Assembly (NCBI GenBank): GCA_944470555.2
Contig: OX104127.1
Coordinates: forward strand, 139,270,786-139,334,785
Length of the DNA: 64,000 nt
Direction: 5' to 3'
Source of the DNA: Heterobilharzia americana
Taxonomy: Eukaryota; Platyhelminthes; Trematoda; Strigeidida; Schistosomatidae
Part shown: positions 46,561 to 59,989 of the stretch, piece by piece
How the letters are laid out: each line of letters opens with the position of its first letter
Position numbering within the stretch: position 1 is the stretch's first letter
Made by a program: the position numbers and the translations under genes
The notes under the pieces: generated by a model
Database searches by the model: none
Seen by the model: only the letters and a program-made list of their open reading frames with translations
What the model was told of the DNA's origin: nothing

Positions 46561-49500
46561 AATCCCCTCCAACCTTCTAACAATCATCAAACTACACCAA
46601 AATGGTCAACCTCATAGCTTGGTGACTACACTGTAAAATAACCAATAGAAATCGTTCAGCACTCAAGACTAAACATCAGGAAATTGGTTGGCCCCAGTGA
46701 TCAATCAATGTAGAAAACTGACCACATTTAGCATGATAGACTGCTCCACTCAGATGTATGCAGTGACACGTTTAATCGACAAGCTACAACAGAGTTTCAG
46801 TCCTGACAGCTGAAATAGTTAGACGAAGAGAGTGGAGTTTTGTTTATCTATTCAATGCCTGGCAAATGTGACAGAAACGACTCCATGCTGAGTGCGAATA
46901 TGTAAGAAATTCTAGCATCAATAAAACTGAAGAACGCCGAAACATGAACCGATGACGTTTACACTGTGTAAATTGTGTGATTAGCATGTTATGAGTGTCA
47001 GATATAAACATACTGCATGCTGCAAAGGAAACAACAACAACAATCCTCTTCAATTTATCCTACATTGTATATGTGAAACGAATGTCAAACCATGTGATTA
47101 AGTTGTCTAATACACTGTCACAGAAATAACTCAAAGTAAGAAACACAACTCAAGTTTCTGTTATCTTCTCTTATTGACCAAGTAGAACATCCTTGTCAAG
47201 TACCGATATAAATCACGTATTGCTTCTAGTCAAGTCACATTGCTGACCAACATCAATGTGTGAGAGAAAAATCAACTCAGGCTGATCGTTCAATCGAAAA
47301 TGCCTTCATAGATGAGTACATAAGTTGGTTGACTCAAGGAAACACCAGTAACCAGTGAGTTATCGTGTAAGAGCTAAACAACACCGAGTTAAATGATGTC
47401 GGTGCTTGACTGCACACCTTCCATTCAACGGAGTTCACGTACATTAAGAATGTGAGAGTTAAGTGTTTCGCATCCACTGAACTATAGTCTATTCATTTTC
47501 GGTGAGTAATTTACTGCTGAATCCTATTTCTTCAAAGAAATGTATTGAACATTTCTTAATTTCTTAATCATTCTCACCCCTTATCACTCTTCCTTAGTTT
47601 CTTCGTATTTTCCAGAATGTCGTTTTGATGTTTATCTTGGTTTCCATCTCGCACGCAGTTCTGATGAAATGTGAAATTGGGAAACACCATATATCTGAGC
47701 TGTACAACTTCCGATAAAAGCTGGAACCATCGTTTCCAGTTCATCAATATCAGCGGTGTGAATACTCACACAATTGGAGTTGTAACAAACAACTTCGACT
47801 ATCAAACGGTTTAGAGAGAAAGTTTTATTTCACCAAAAAGACAATGTATGTGTACATATTTTGCCTTAGTTTTATACATATGTCCGTGAACATTACCTTT
47901 CTCCTAAGTAATTTGTAAAACCAGTCACTGATTGATCTATTTGTTATTGTGCAATTCGTTCCGTCCCGAAGAGTATTTCAGGCAGTCAGCCAATGCCAAC
48001 GTGAGAGCTGGAATTAGTGCATAAAGCTTCAAGTTGTCACTCTTCACCTCAGTACATCAAGATAAAAGGAGACAAGACAAATGGATACTGAGGACGAAAG
48101 TAATCGAAAGAAAGAGAAGAGAGAAAGACGGGTTACGAAATTCAATGTGAAGTTTAGGATGGAGATAATGTGTAGATTTATCTTCACCAGTGAGATCAAT
48201 TCTTAGCCATATCACCTAGAGACACTAACCACAGATTCCACTTGTCATGCGAACCCTCAATGGGAATTCTAAATTTCCCCACACGACTCAGAACAACACT
48301 CTGAGATTTGATGGACTGATGCCAAGTTTTATCTGACCATACATAATGCTTTTCCCAACCTCAACCCATTTCAGTTCACATTGTGTTACACGGTAGACAA
48401 TCACCTGACATGCGAAACGTGTCGCAGTCACCTGAGTGGATGAAACTTTACAACATCAACGACTGACTGACTTACCTCTTTCGCTTAAAAGTCTACACCT
48501 GATATCTGGGTTACCAACATGTTGGTTCCACAACACATAGTCTATACGATGGAGACGACGGTAGGCAATCGTCTGAAGCATTCTCATGTACTCCACCTTT
48601 AATAGCTATTTCTCACAACCACACAGCAGAGCAGAGAGAACTACTGAGTAATACACTCGGCTCTTGGTGGGCAGTTGGATATCTCAAGGGCATCATAGGT
48701 CCTAGTCGGCAGCAGCTAGCAGAGACCATCTCATCCACATCAAAATCTCGTCAGTCGCTGACCCATCCGAGTAACGGAAGTACAAAAAGCGGATCAGACA
48801 CTTCAATTCATATCGTTAGATTGCGTTACCAGCACAGATCATTTCCACAGCAACAACCTGTATTTCGGTTTTGAGAAGCCTATCTGAAACACTTATCAAT
48901 TGTCATTCAAATTGTTCAGAACAGTTTGTATCTTCACTCAACAAGGTTAGGGCATCTGAATACTCTCAGTCTTCTGACGGGCATTCTGTTACAACGCCAA
49001 TCCCTGTAATACCAGACACGGAGACAGTGATCTGTATTGACACATCTATGGACACCATTGCATGCATTCGAATGTACAGCCTTCAACAGAGTGATGTACT
49101 TACACAGAACTCCTTTCAGTAACAGACACAATCGATCGACAGAGTTACGTGCCAACATCATGTCAAGCTATTCGGGTAGTGTAATGTGTCAGAGATCCTA
49201 GGTCTGACAGAGGGTCAAGACATGGTTGAGAAACCCATGACCAGGTGTGAAAACTGTCTGATTTTCTCGTATTTGCTGTCCTCGAGCTCCACTGAAATGT
49301 TTTACGATTAAAGAAGGTAGGATCTCAGACACCACACTCACCAGACAGACTGCCCCTGTATTATCTTATCGTATGGCTATTTTTAGTCCTTCTCGAAAAC
49401 TCAGACAATCAGTGATCTAGTCCAGCTAATGAGGATCTTATATATGATTGGCGTACACAAGCCAACACTTCAGTTAACCTGACCAACGATCCTCAACCAT

Positions 49501-50245
49501 ATTCCTTCAATACGTTTGGTACTAGCCACTCCCCCCTGTCTCTTTTCAGTCTACCTACGGCCATCTCAACTTCGGAAGGATTTGCAAGCCATGTCTCAAG
49601 TTTGCATTCACGAAGTAGCTGTACAATGGGAAAACGAAGATTACCTGGGGACAAACCAACTGAAGTAGAGCTGTAGCTCGTTGGTTTAGTGTGGTGACTT
49701 CCAAGCGATGAGTCACGGATTCGAGCCTCGCTCCACCTACTGAGATTTGGGCAAACAGGTCGTATCATTATCCCTCGACATCCATCAATGGCGAAGGTGC
49801 TGAGGATAACCGTCCCGTCGCAATCCTTACTGACAGTCAGTGAGGATCCTCAACGCTGTTTATACAGGAGGCTGTAAATGGTATATGTTTCTTAAGGATG
49901 TGTCATGGTCACGATGCAGTGGTTATCTGAACAGATTCTCTTTGAAGCAAACCATTGTGTGCTCATCACCCAATCACTTCCAGAAGTCTTCCAGCCAACC
50001 ATTTTATTCGTTTGTTGACATAGACATAGGCGGGTCAGAACTAAGCGTGATCACCGTGCAAGCATGTAATACAGAAGGAGTATCAGTATTCCACCGATTT
50101 TCTCCAGCGATAACTGCTAGCGATATCTGTCTGTGTCCACTGATGAGTTGTGGTCTCTGGGTGCCACATCACTCCATGTCTCTCTTCGTATCTGATGTTC
50201 GTGCTGTGCATAAATACGTGGTTATCTGAGCACAGTTATAGCAGG
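46493..50245. repeat. Large inverted duplication, right arm (continuous)
   Basis: Reverse complement of 25544-26925 (as 46493-47908) followed directly by that of 18643-20979 (as 47913-50245). Identity by eye is very high through most of it. The centre of the palindrome is unique sequence of about 19.6 kb (26926-46492). Confidence 0.9.
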
Positions 50246-50720
50246 CGATATCTATTATTCGATTGTTTGGTTGTAATTCTGAAAATTTCACCGACCTACT
50301 TCTGTGCCTGTCTTGACTTCCTCCGTTTTGTATTTATAACCTTCTACAGAAACGAAATATGAAATTTTGTTGTTCATTATGACTTTAGGCAGTTTTTGGT
50401 AGAATTTATCTTCCATTTCATTCAAAATGCACTCAACGAGCACGAACATAGCACACATTCATGTTGCGAAATTTCGGATCTTCTGCTACCAAAATTTGTT
50501 TTGCGATAAGAGTGAGAGTGAAGATATTCAAAGCTTTGATATTGAGTTGGAAGCTGGGTTTCATGAGATCATGAATACTGTTCTATTAGTTGGAATCTTT
50601 ACGAAGATCTTCAGATTTGAAAGAAATAAGATGATGAAAGATTATGATAGGACAGCTTTTTTAGAAGTTTGAGGTTTTATTTTGACTGCATTGAATGCGT
50701 CTATAAACCCATGTACAAAC
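47913..50720 (-). mobile_element. RTE-clade non-LTR retrotransposon (right-arm copy)
   Basis: Same element as 18000-20979. On the minus strand, endonuclease text EMEDKFYQKLPKVIMNNKISYFVSV lies near 50440-50370, then the nuclease end, the linker NPSEVEMAVGRLKRDRG (about 49590), RT remnants and the C-terminal part near 48250-48720. From 50245 inward it is nearly identical to the left copy. From 50245 outward both copies still encode recognisable endonuclease but their DNA differs markedly. Confidence 0.75.
49635..49765 (+). repeat. tRNA-derived SINE head inside the RTE element (right arm)
   Basis: Mirror of 19125-19260: A-box-like TAGCTCGTTGGTTTAGTG at 49673, B box GGATTCGAGCC near 49718. No hammerhead core follows. 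Confidence 0.6.
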
Positions 50721-51554
50721 GTCAGAATGCCGGAAAGATATCACTACTTTGACGATGGTGCGGTTGAACGTAGAGGTCAGTTTAAAGTTTGTTAATTGTC
50801 AATAATTTGGCCATTTATACATGACATGATCCAAGGCTTTTGGAACTGTAGTAGGGTTTTCTGTAAATTACTTTGAAGGGACTTCTAGGAAGGATTAGAT
50901 ATCTGAGATGAAAAGATGTTGGAGAAAAGAACTGGTGATATTTTTTATCTGTCTTCTCTGATTAACTAAGCTATACAGTTTCAGAATATGCTCACGGATG
51001 TGACGCTGGTCAATGTATTTTGGTGCGCAGGAACAAATAAACTGATAGATTCAAATTGAGGATGGTTTACAACTGGCAAATATATTTAGCATATACATGC
51101 TCATTTGTCCATCGGTTAATATGTACAATACGATGCCGATGTATGTCAAAATAGAACTACAGTGTGTTATACTGAGGATTTAAGGTACATCAATTTTCAA
51201 TACTCGCTAAAATCAAAAGATGGAAGTAGGATTTATTCAAATTAAAAAAACCAAAAACCTTGACCTAAATAAATAATCTGTTGTCAATTCAATTTTTGAG
51301 ATTATTCTAGATATATGGACAGAATGGCAAACAATCTATACCTTTAGCATCATTATGAGTCTTAATGGGTAAACATGGAGGTCACATGCTTGTTCTCTCT
51401 TCCTCATCATTTTACTGGATCATGCAAGTCTTCATGTCTTGCCATCATGTGATGTGTGATAATCATGCTTGGAAAGTGCACAATCACCAAAGTGCGTTGT
51501 ATTCACACGTGTATATCCATACAAACAGATTCATATACATTACACTATGAGGTG

Positions 51555-51555
<1 letters not shown>
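50721..51555. other. No recognisable gene
   Basis: AT-rich sequence outside the right arm with only short chance frames. Confidence 0.35.

Positions 51556-51609
<54 letters not shown>
51556..51609. repeat. (TA)n microsatellite, about 27 units
   Basis: Continuous alternating TA tract of about 54 bp, 1.3 kb outside the right arm of the inverted duplication. Confidence 0.95.
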
Positions 51610-51610
<1 letters not shown>

Positions 51611-51829
51611 ACACAATAACAAGAATAGGAAGGTGATTTGTTCACATGAAGCTTTATTTCACAGATTTCTTACGTGACTGAATACTCATGAAATGATTGC
51701 ACTAAAGCCACAGAATGGACTAGCTGACTACATGACATATTATTAGGCTGAGACGTCTGTTATCTCACTCAAGGAATTCAAACTCAATACGATCAGTTAT
51801 GCAGTAAGTGAATAAAAAAAATTGATGCT

Positions 51830-52110
51830 TTTTTCATTGTCATATTGAAAAGAGATGATTTAACGTATCTGTTGGCACTTATCAGTAAAACATGTTTGCA
51901 ACCATAAGGTAAACGATGTCCCGTAGGTGATCAGAACCTGTATCACTCAGTACAGAAGTCATAGACAACACCACAGAGTAATTTTAGGCCTTGACTAACG
52001 CCCTATAGGACAGCATCAAGTATACGAATCTGTCGCCAGTGAGGGATACATATAACTGTCTTGTCCTATCCTTAGTGCTCAGCACTAGTTGAAATATGTC
52101 TTTCAAGTCG
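51830..52110 (-). repeat. Family-C SINE, minus copy
   Basis: On the minus strand: TAGTGCTGAGCACTAAGG and AGATTCGTATACTTGATGC (shared with 45060-45110), a B-box-like GGTTCTGATCACC near 51935, then TTTTACTGATAAGTGCCAAC, AGATACGTTAAAT. The hammerhead-like core is broken (CTGATAA, GTTAAA). Confidence 0.5.
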
Positions 52111-53854
52111 CTTTCAATGAACTTTCTTTGACATACTATACAACAACAATGAAGAAAATATGTTAGTGAGTCAGCACTGTTTCAGGACTGCATGACACTA
52201 AAGACCTAACTCTTTAACCAGATGTTCTGTTGTCATGGTCTACTGACGAAATAGTTAGAAGGAACCTGAGGCTAATAATACTTGGTGATCGCATTGCAAT
52301 ACAAATATCTCACATGTCTCCATTACTTTCTCTTCATACGTAAGTTCTTTTGATATAAACTTTACCCAGTAAGTTTAGACATCAACTATACATATGACTG
52401 GTGAGGATAGTAATCTAGGACTACAGTAGAATTGGAACTATTATAGACACCATCTACATGGTTTATCGGACTGATCGTTATCACGGACAGTGTATTTTGC
52501 AGTATAGATGAAACCAAGGTTTTTTCATTTTCTGCTGTCACCTTGACACAAAATAATTATCTGCAGGCCTAAGCGAACTTTAAATAACAATTTAGTCTGT
52601 GTCCCAAGATAGCTTTTATTTGTGTCTCTTTCCTGTACGTGGAAATGAAACTAGTCTAAGTAATGGGTCCGTTGAACAGATGAAATAATAAATTTGTAAA
52701 GTACGTTTAAAAAAACTGGAATCAATGTTCCCATCATTTTAATACTGAAGATCATGTACTGTATATTTGCACTGCATATTAAGAAACTTCATTTTCACTG
52801 GCGTCCCCTTTTATTAGTCACATGTGACCTCATTTCTATTATATGACCTTTCCTCTGGTCACCTGGATAATATTTGTTGAACTAATCTGTAGTAAACCAC
52901 TATCATGTGATGCATATGAAAGTCATTTATGCTTTTCCTTTAGTAACTAATGCTTTCTGATGTACTGACTTGATTGTTCAATTTCATTATTATAGTATAT
53001 AGCATTCCAGTAATGTCACCATTTTGACCTACACTACTTACTGATAATAAATAGTATAATGTTTTTCAGTCAACTATTTACAGCTCAATTAAATTGTGGT
53101 AGATGCTTAAAAGCATCATTGTTAAGCATTTTTAGTTATTTCAGTGAATAAAATCGTAGAAGAAATAATTGAAGAGAGAGGCAGTAGTGTAGATCTTGAA
53201 AATATTAGAAAAACTATTCAAGTCAAATGGCTTGACTATCAATTGACAATAAGGACAATGGCATACTATTAATAACTATAAAAGCCAAGTTTAACTTAAG
53301 TAGAACATAATCTGTAGTATTTCCTTACTAGTTAGTATCAGAAATTGATGATGTTTCATGCTGTTCAGCTGAAATTACTTACAAATTCTTCCACTGCTTT
53401 GTACTGGATTCAAATATATATATACCTGATGATGAATGTCACTTGATTTCAGACAAAAGGTTTTCTCTTCCCTTTGATCATGCTTACATGGTTTATGGTT
53501 CTACAAATTTCGTTTGATCGAATAAATTGATAGTAAGGATGGTTCCATTTTAATTTTTTCTTTCCCTGTCAGAGTTTCGCTTTTAGGTTTATAATTTGTG
53601 TGATGCACAACCATCATTCTTTTGAAATTATTGTGACAAGATGCATTTTGATCTTGACGCATTTTACACCTTCATAGTTTCTTAGAAAGCGAAAATTTCG
53701 CTATCAATGATCTATAGCTGACCAGTTGAGATACTTGAATAGTTACCACTGTATCAATTTTATAAATCATATGTCACTGACATCGTCTGCATATAGAATA
53801 ATGATACTTCAGTCATTATATTTAACCTCGCCTAATTTACTAGTTCACCAGTTA
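52111..53854. other. AT-rich region, no gene recognised
   Basis: Long AT-rich stretch with no open frame or repeat that I can support. Confidence 0.4.
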
Positions 53855-54965
53855 CTAGCCGGTCCTAAGCCCGCGTAAAGAGGGAAGGTTGGTAGTAGGG
53901 CTAGCAATCCTACTCCGGAAAACCAATCCAATAGCAAAACAAATTTCATAGCACAGACAAAATAGAAAAAATTAACTTATCCCTTGCTAGAATCGAGGAG
54001 ACGAGATGACGTCGGTTGGTGAAAGCCTCCCTTCGGGAAGCCAATTGGACGATGTGTCTTCTCTTCTCTCGATGAAAGCAAAAGTAGGCATAAGAACACG
54101 GAATGCCCGCACAATGTTTGAAGCTGGCTAGCAAGGCTGCCTAGACTGTAAAAGAGAGGAGAAGGTATAGCATAGAAGTGTTAGGAATCTCTGAGGAATT
54201 TGCAGATGGAATGGAAGTGGACTCTCCAAACTGTCAACTGAAGAGTCAATAATCTACTCTTATATTGTCACCCAGACGACAACCACGAGCACACCCACTC
54301 AGGAAGTAGCTATCATGATGTCTCCAAGAACATCGAGGGCTCTTAGGCAGTGGGAACCAATCTCCTCCAGGATCATAACAGCAAGGTTCAACTCAAAAGG
54401 AAGGAAAGTCACAATCATTCAATGCTACGCTAAGCGCCTACAAATAATGCAGAGGAGAAGGAGGAATTTTACAGACAACTGCAATCAACACTGGACAAGA
54501 CCTCAGTTGGCGACATCAAAATTCTAGTGGGTGGGGTGACATGAATGCCAAACTGGGAGCGGATAACACAGGAAGAGAACTAACCATCCGTCTTCGCTCA
54601 GTCGATACTGAAGATCAATGGCCAGAAAGAATATACAAAAGGAACTCTGGCCGGCTGGCAACGAACCAAAGAAGCAAGAACCCATCGCCCAGGAAATATG
54701 CAGAAGAAAGTGGAAGTGGATTTGATTGGGCATACACTGAGAAGGCCGTTTGGGAACATTACGAGCCAGGCCAGACCCTCGAGTGGAACCTAGATGGGAG
54801 ATGGCGAGTTGAGCATCCGAGAGTGACATGAAGGAGATGGTACGAGGAAGAAATGGAAACTTGTTGGCGGTCGTGAAGCCATGTTAAAAACAAAACTGCA
54901 GAGAAGAGAGTGAAATGGTAACGTGATACTGAAGCCCTATCCTCCACAAGAAAACCAAGGAGCAA
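53855..54965 (+). mobile_element. RTE/SR2-like element with the reverse transcriptase deleted
   Basis: A 5' leader (GGTCCTAAGCCCGCGTAAAG) begins at about 53858, the endonuclease start is IRTRNARTMFEAG at about 54090 (usual TWNVRTM), and the nuclease middle reads MSPRTSRALRQWEPISSRIITARF (54318-54390), EEFYRQLQSTLDKTSVGDIKILVG and MNAKLGADNTGRE (54541-54580). About 40 bp later the reading is already in the C-terminal tail, EDQWPERIYKR (54610) to the CSTRKPRSK-type end (54960). About 2 kb encoding the rest of the nuclease and all RT motifs is missing. There are several frameshifts and stops. Confidence 0.8.
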
Positions 54966-56369
54966 ATAAAATAAACAAAGTCATTACATTTACCTTAGAT
55001 TATACTGCTTGCTGTGGCAGTCTACAAAATAAGTCATAGATTGGTAAACGTGAGGGCTTTTCGAGGTTTAACGTGCGCAATGTGCTATCTTTTTCAGCAC
55101 CAAGAAGTATAGAAGACTACAAGAAATGTAGAATCAATCAGTGATGTAGAAACCTCAACAGCCATATATTTCATCTAGTGATAGTGCAATCTTTTGTGTT
55201 AACCAAGTCGATACTTTTCCTCTATGCTTTTTTCTTGTTCAAAACTCCTATATAAGTGCATAAATTTGTAATGAATATTCGGGTTACTAAATTATTTCAA
55301 TGTTCCTTCGTCATACCTTTCATGTAAGAGATATCTTATTTTCTTGTCTAGATTCATAATGGATTCGATTCTTACAAGCTGTTTGATTAACGGTTGATTT
55401 CGCTCAGTGAGAAACGCAGAGCTTACGTTTCACGTTTGACGACAGTAATCTAAAAGAAATATGTGTAACGTTGATGAAATAATGCATCCAAACTGATTCA
55501 TGTCCTTAATGTACAGCTCACTGTCTTTGAAGGCTGCAGATGGTCTGCTTTATATATTGTTTGCCTTCATCTGACAACATAAGCACAGAGCATTTCAAAA
55601 AGGCTAACACTGGAAATATCAGTTTGCTGAAAGAGAAACTGCTAAGTTTACTGGATCAGACTATGACGAAGTAAATAGCAGACATCTCAGTATTTGTTAG
55701 TAATATATCATGAAACGCAACTTCTGATGCATGCTCATATTTAGAGCAGAAAATAAATAGGATAAAAATTTCTATCACACATCTGGCACCTGAAAACAAG
55801 AGGACAGTCAGTCTAGAAGCTCAAAGCAAAGGGAAGAAAAATCCTCAAAAGGATAAAAATGAATTAAATGAGTCATAGTCTCATGCATAATGGCTGAACA
55901 ATGGGTATCTTCACAGACAAACAAAAACAGGCGATGAGGATATTAGTGAAGTTGAGGAAAAGTTCTATGAACTCGAATGTAACTTCATCGAAACGCTTAG
56001 TGATCAAAGATTAAAAAAATCTATAAGACTAGTCAAAGCTGGTCAGCTTATCAGGGCATATTCACAGAAAATGATATATAACAAGATTATTTACTTATTT
56101 GTGACCAATGAAAGCATGGAAGTATGTTATTCACTTGAAAGCGGTTGTCCTACATGTGTGAAACATTCCATAGATTCATTTTCCCTGGTGAGATAAACAA
56201 TGTAATGGATTTGTAAGTGGAACAACGATTTCATATAGTCACTGTGTTATACCCGCTTAAATGAAAATAAAACTTTTTACCCGAAACGTTAAATATGCAT
56301 ATGTAAAATGTTGAAAAGCATCTATCTGGAGGCTTGAATGTTACACTGAGGTCACAATTACGGACATGA
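54966..56369. other. No recognisable gene
   Basis: AT-rich. Short peptide-like stretches near 55900-56000 do not match any domain I can name. Confidence 0.35.
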
Positions 56370-56930
56370 AAAAAATGAAAAAATAACAGTCGCAGGAGTG
56401 CGACTAATCACAACAACACGAGTAAAAAGGAGTTCACAGCCACCATTGTTTATCCTATAGGGTGGGTACATCAGAAACTTCACGTAGAATCCTTAACGGA
56501 GCTGGAATTAGGGTGGCATTTAAACCTACAAACTCACTCAGAGATAAACTTTGTCGCCTAGGTTAAGGATCCGATAAAATCAAGTAAGCAAAATAATATA
56601 ATCTATCAAATACCATGTGAGGTCAAGTATATAGGTCAAACTGGTCGGTTGGGGTCAGTTAGAACAGCCGAACATAGGAATTTATCTAAATATAGAATAA
56701 CAGACCTAAATAAGATCAATAATCTAGAAAAAAACTCGACAATTGCTATGCATGCACTAACACACAACCACACAATAGGGTAGGATAAAGCCACTGTACT
56801 TAAGCCAAATATAATTAGGTAGAGAGAAAGATTGATTAGTGCATCTTTGTTCATCGAATCATCCAAAACACAACACATGTAATGGAAATGATGCAACACC
56901 CATGCATGCCAGAGATATGGAAAATTTTGC
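56370..56930 (+). mobile_element. Penelope-like element, fragment 4 (linker and GIY-YIG start), different subfamily
   Basis: Reading across frames: RRILNGAGIRVAFKPTNSL (about 56485-56540), then NNIIYQIPCEVKYIGQTGR (56590-56645) and VRTAEHRNLSKY. IYQIPC...YIGQTGR is the GIY-YIG signature of Penelope-type elements, and the preceding GIRVAFKPTNSLRDKL is the normal linker. It is more distant in sequence from fragments 1-3. A CTCGAAACGTC string at 57012, 80 bp downstream, with a GAGCA/TGCTC hairpin before it, might be a decayed element-borne hammerhead; I do not call it. Confidence 0.7.
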
Positions 56931-57419
56931 TACTAATAAAAACAAGTCATTTAAAGTGACGTAACTATAACAATGTGTGATTACACATTGATATGGTTAT
57001 GAGCAGTGATAATTTATGCTCGAAACGTCATCAAGTAAATAATACTGTATCACTGTGTGTTATAAATCAAATAAGTAAATCTAATATAAAATTATTGAAA
57101 GTCATAAAGAATAAATAGGATAGTTGAAGGTCAAATTAAAGTGTCACCGGAAGAAATACTGTGTATGTAGGAATCATCAGAAGATTCACGGTTACTTTTT
57201 TTCACCACGAAAAATATTTTTAATGGTGGTTTGTTAAACACGTTAACAAGCAAATAAAATTTAACTTCCCTGGCTTTCATTCTTATCATAAATCGTATAA
57301 AAGGTCATGAGTTAAGATAGGAAGTTGCGCAACTTGATAGAGAATTTGGGGACCAAAGTGTAATCAGAAAGAATTTAGAGATGAGAATGAATAAGAAGTC
57401 ATGTAAGAAATGAGTAGAA
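56931..57419. other. No recognisable gene
   Basis: AT-rich spacer between two convergent Penelope remnants. See fragment 4 for a weak hammerhead-like string. Confidence 0.3.
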
Positions 57420-57740
57420 TTGAGAAAGAAGTGGTTACATATACTGTAAATTAAGACCAGAAATATCAGGACCACCAGTGCTAATGGTAAGAGTCTTGGA
57501 GATGCAGAGAATATGTAGAAATGCTGCCTTTGGAAGATTTCTTTTCCGTTTATGAATGACATTGAATGAGGCGTTTCTCGAGATAGAGAGACTTGTGTTT
57601 AAGACATGCTCATTTATAGCATTTGTTACCAATCCACTATTATATCTTTGTAGCCGAGTGAGATGGTGCTCCTGAACCTTACTACATACAACTGGCATCG
57701 GAAGATCAATCAGTATACCTGACTGCACAAGAATTAGTTA
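57420..57740 (-). mobile_element. Penelope-like element, fragment 5 (end of GIY-YIG domain)
   Basis: Minus-strand frame with AINEHVLNTSLSISRNASFNVIHKRKRN, LPKAAFLHILCISKTLTIS. This lines up with the C-terminal half of the nuclease of fragment 2 (EYLVELGHLASRNSSFKIIYK, YFQHICIAEALAIH). No RT was seen upstream. Confidence 0.6.
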
Positions 57741-59989
57741 AATGATTTGTCCAACATTTTTATTTACCTGTTACCATATTTGAAAACTCCTACTGACTAT
57801 CAGACACTACACAGACATTCATAAAAAATGATTTTAACAGGAAGGTATGGAATTTATTCCACACTAAAGGCTGTACAAATTTTAAAGTTGAAATCAATCC
57901 CTTCCAGTTGAGGGTAAGATGAATGATTAGAAATATAGTAGGTTAATTGACCACAATGTTGCAATTTAATCGTTGATGTTTGTCACGCTGTTTATAACAT
58001 GAAAGAGGATGGAATTATTTCAGATCAAAGAAAACTGATATTCTTGATGATTATCAGTATCTAGGAGGGTAAACAAATAAATAAACTAAAACTATTTAAC
58101 AGACTGAAAGCAGTTCATTTTAGGCGGAGAAATTAACTCCATTATTAAATATACGAAATGTATACTTTTCTGGAATTCATGTACAGCTGGATAAATGAAT
58201 CCGTTGAAAAACTGGTCACGTTTAATGATACTGGGTTCGTCTTTCTGTCTAAGCAATTGAAAAAGTTGATTTCAGGGCTTTTATCCACTGAAGTAATGAG
58301 GTTCCTCTTTAGTCTTGTGTGTGTAAAGAATATGTAGGTAGTTCTGGAGTGTATGTTCCATCTAAGGTAATCAGGCTTCAGCTTCCTGTCTGAAAGTTTC
58401 AACAGCAAAAGGTATTAACCACTGATTTGTGACCATATATTCTATATTTGCTTCCATGGAAGCCATGCAACTCAGAAACACAGGATTGGATAACTGCAAA
58501 TTGGTGATCAGGTCATTCTATTGTGAAGATTTTAAAGCAAGGGGTTAAATGGGATATTATATCGATTAAACGTAATTATAAGTGTGAGAAGTAGTGAACC
58601 TGAAGAATATAACGAGGTAATGCTACTACAGACTCATGTTTCTTTAACTAAATTTTATATTATCGTCAATCCTTTGTCGTTATCAAGGCAGTGGGATATG
58701 CTATTCACACCTTAGCAATATAACAGGTATTGTTGTACAAATAGAATACAGCCCATGATTGCTTTCATTTCAGCTTAGTTTACTTTAAAATAACTGGGAA
58801 CTTCTGCATACGTCAGTATCTTGGAATCTTGAAAACTGAGAGAGTATTAAGCCACCTACAGTAAACTGACAAGAACTGCTTTCTTGTCACACTGTATTCA
58901 CATATATCTGTTCTAACTCAGTAGCCAGCCAGAAAAATATGGATGTCATATTGCTCGAGAATATTTTTAGCTGTCATCCAGAATGAAAAGTTGCAATGAG
59001 CTAGAGGTTTGCTTCACAGCCTTCAGATGAGTTTGATGAATATCTATGACACTTTGATGAACTTCGCAGCCAATACCGTAATCTTAATTTGCTAGTTGCA
59101 TACGCTTCATAAATTTATCATGCCAGTTTAAATTTTATGTATCTACAACCACCTACTTATAAGTAGTGTTATAGTTATAAACAAAAAAATGGATTTTCTA
59201 TTTTTGCTTTTTAAAAATTCCTGAGTCAATAAAGCAAACGAAAAGAATATATCCCCATTATATAATTGAAGTTGTTGGACCCAGGAGACAATCACTAGGG
59301 ATTTATACCACACCTAGTTGTATCGATTAAGTGGAAATCGGATGAAGGGAGTTGCCGTTATAATTACAACAACCTTATGACTCATTAAGAAAGTAATAGT
59401 ACATTATTTCATTTAAAAGGCTTGGAAATTCATTGTAGTGCACAATAAGTGATAAGGCTAAAAATACATAACTACCTCAAGTGTTATGAATGAAGACCTA
59501 ATTCAACAGCTTCATCAAAAGAGGTTTGTCTGTAATTAAAACAAATTGATGGTTGAGTGCACTGAACCAAAGGATCACTTCTTTGATAGCTTCAGATAAA
59601 CAAATGTAGCTCACATATAAAACTCTTCGAAGTATTTTCTGTATCAAATGAACCATCCAGTAACCAAGGAAGAAAATTTGAACCCAGTCTGCTAAATAAG
59701 ACACAGGGATTAAGGTATAAGACATCCCTGAAAAAACGATATCACAGCACTGTTGTGTAAAACCACTTATCAAATTACACGTCAGTCAGAAGTGTCGTAA
59801 AAGTGACTGAATAAATTTTAAAAATGGTACTTTGAAGAATGAAAACGATTTCAATAGGTCTAGATACCCTATAAACGAACAGTTAACACACAGCAGATTT
59901 AGATAACATTTATAAAACGATCAGAAGAAAAGTTCTGGAGTAAACTCTCAGCTTCGCCAGCTATGCGGGAGAAAGTAAAAATGCAGTAG
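57741..59989. other. AT-rich region, no gene recognised
   Basis: Open frames at 58145-58408 and 59498-59773 (minus) have no domain I can name. Some of this could be decayed Penelope sequence. Confidence 0.35.

Noticed and set aside
49660..49735. A functional tRNA gene
   Set aside because: Good A and B boxes, but no proper acceptor stem pairing and an 11-nt loop where a 7-nt anticodon loop is needed; it is a SINE head.
57000..57030. CTCGAAACGTC with a GAGCA/TGCTC hairpin as a Penelope-borne hammerhead
   Set aside because: The upstream TGATATGGTTAT does not give a CTGANGA core adjoining the hairpin; at best a fossil.
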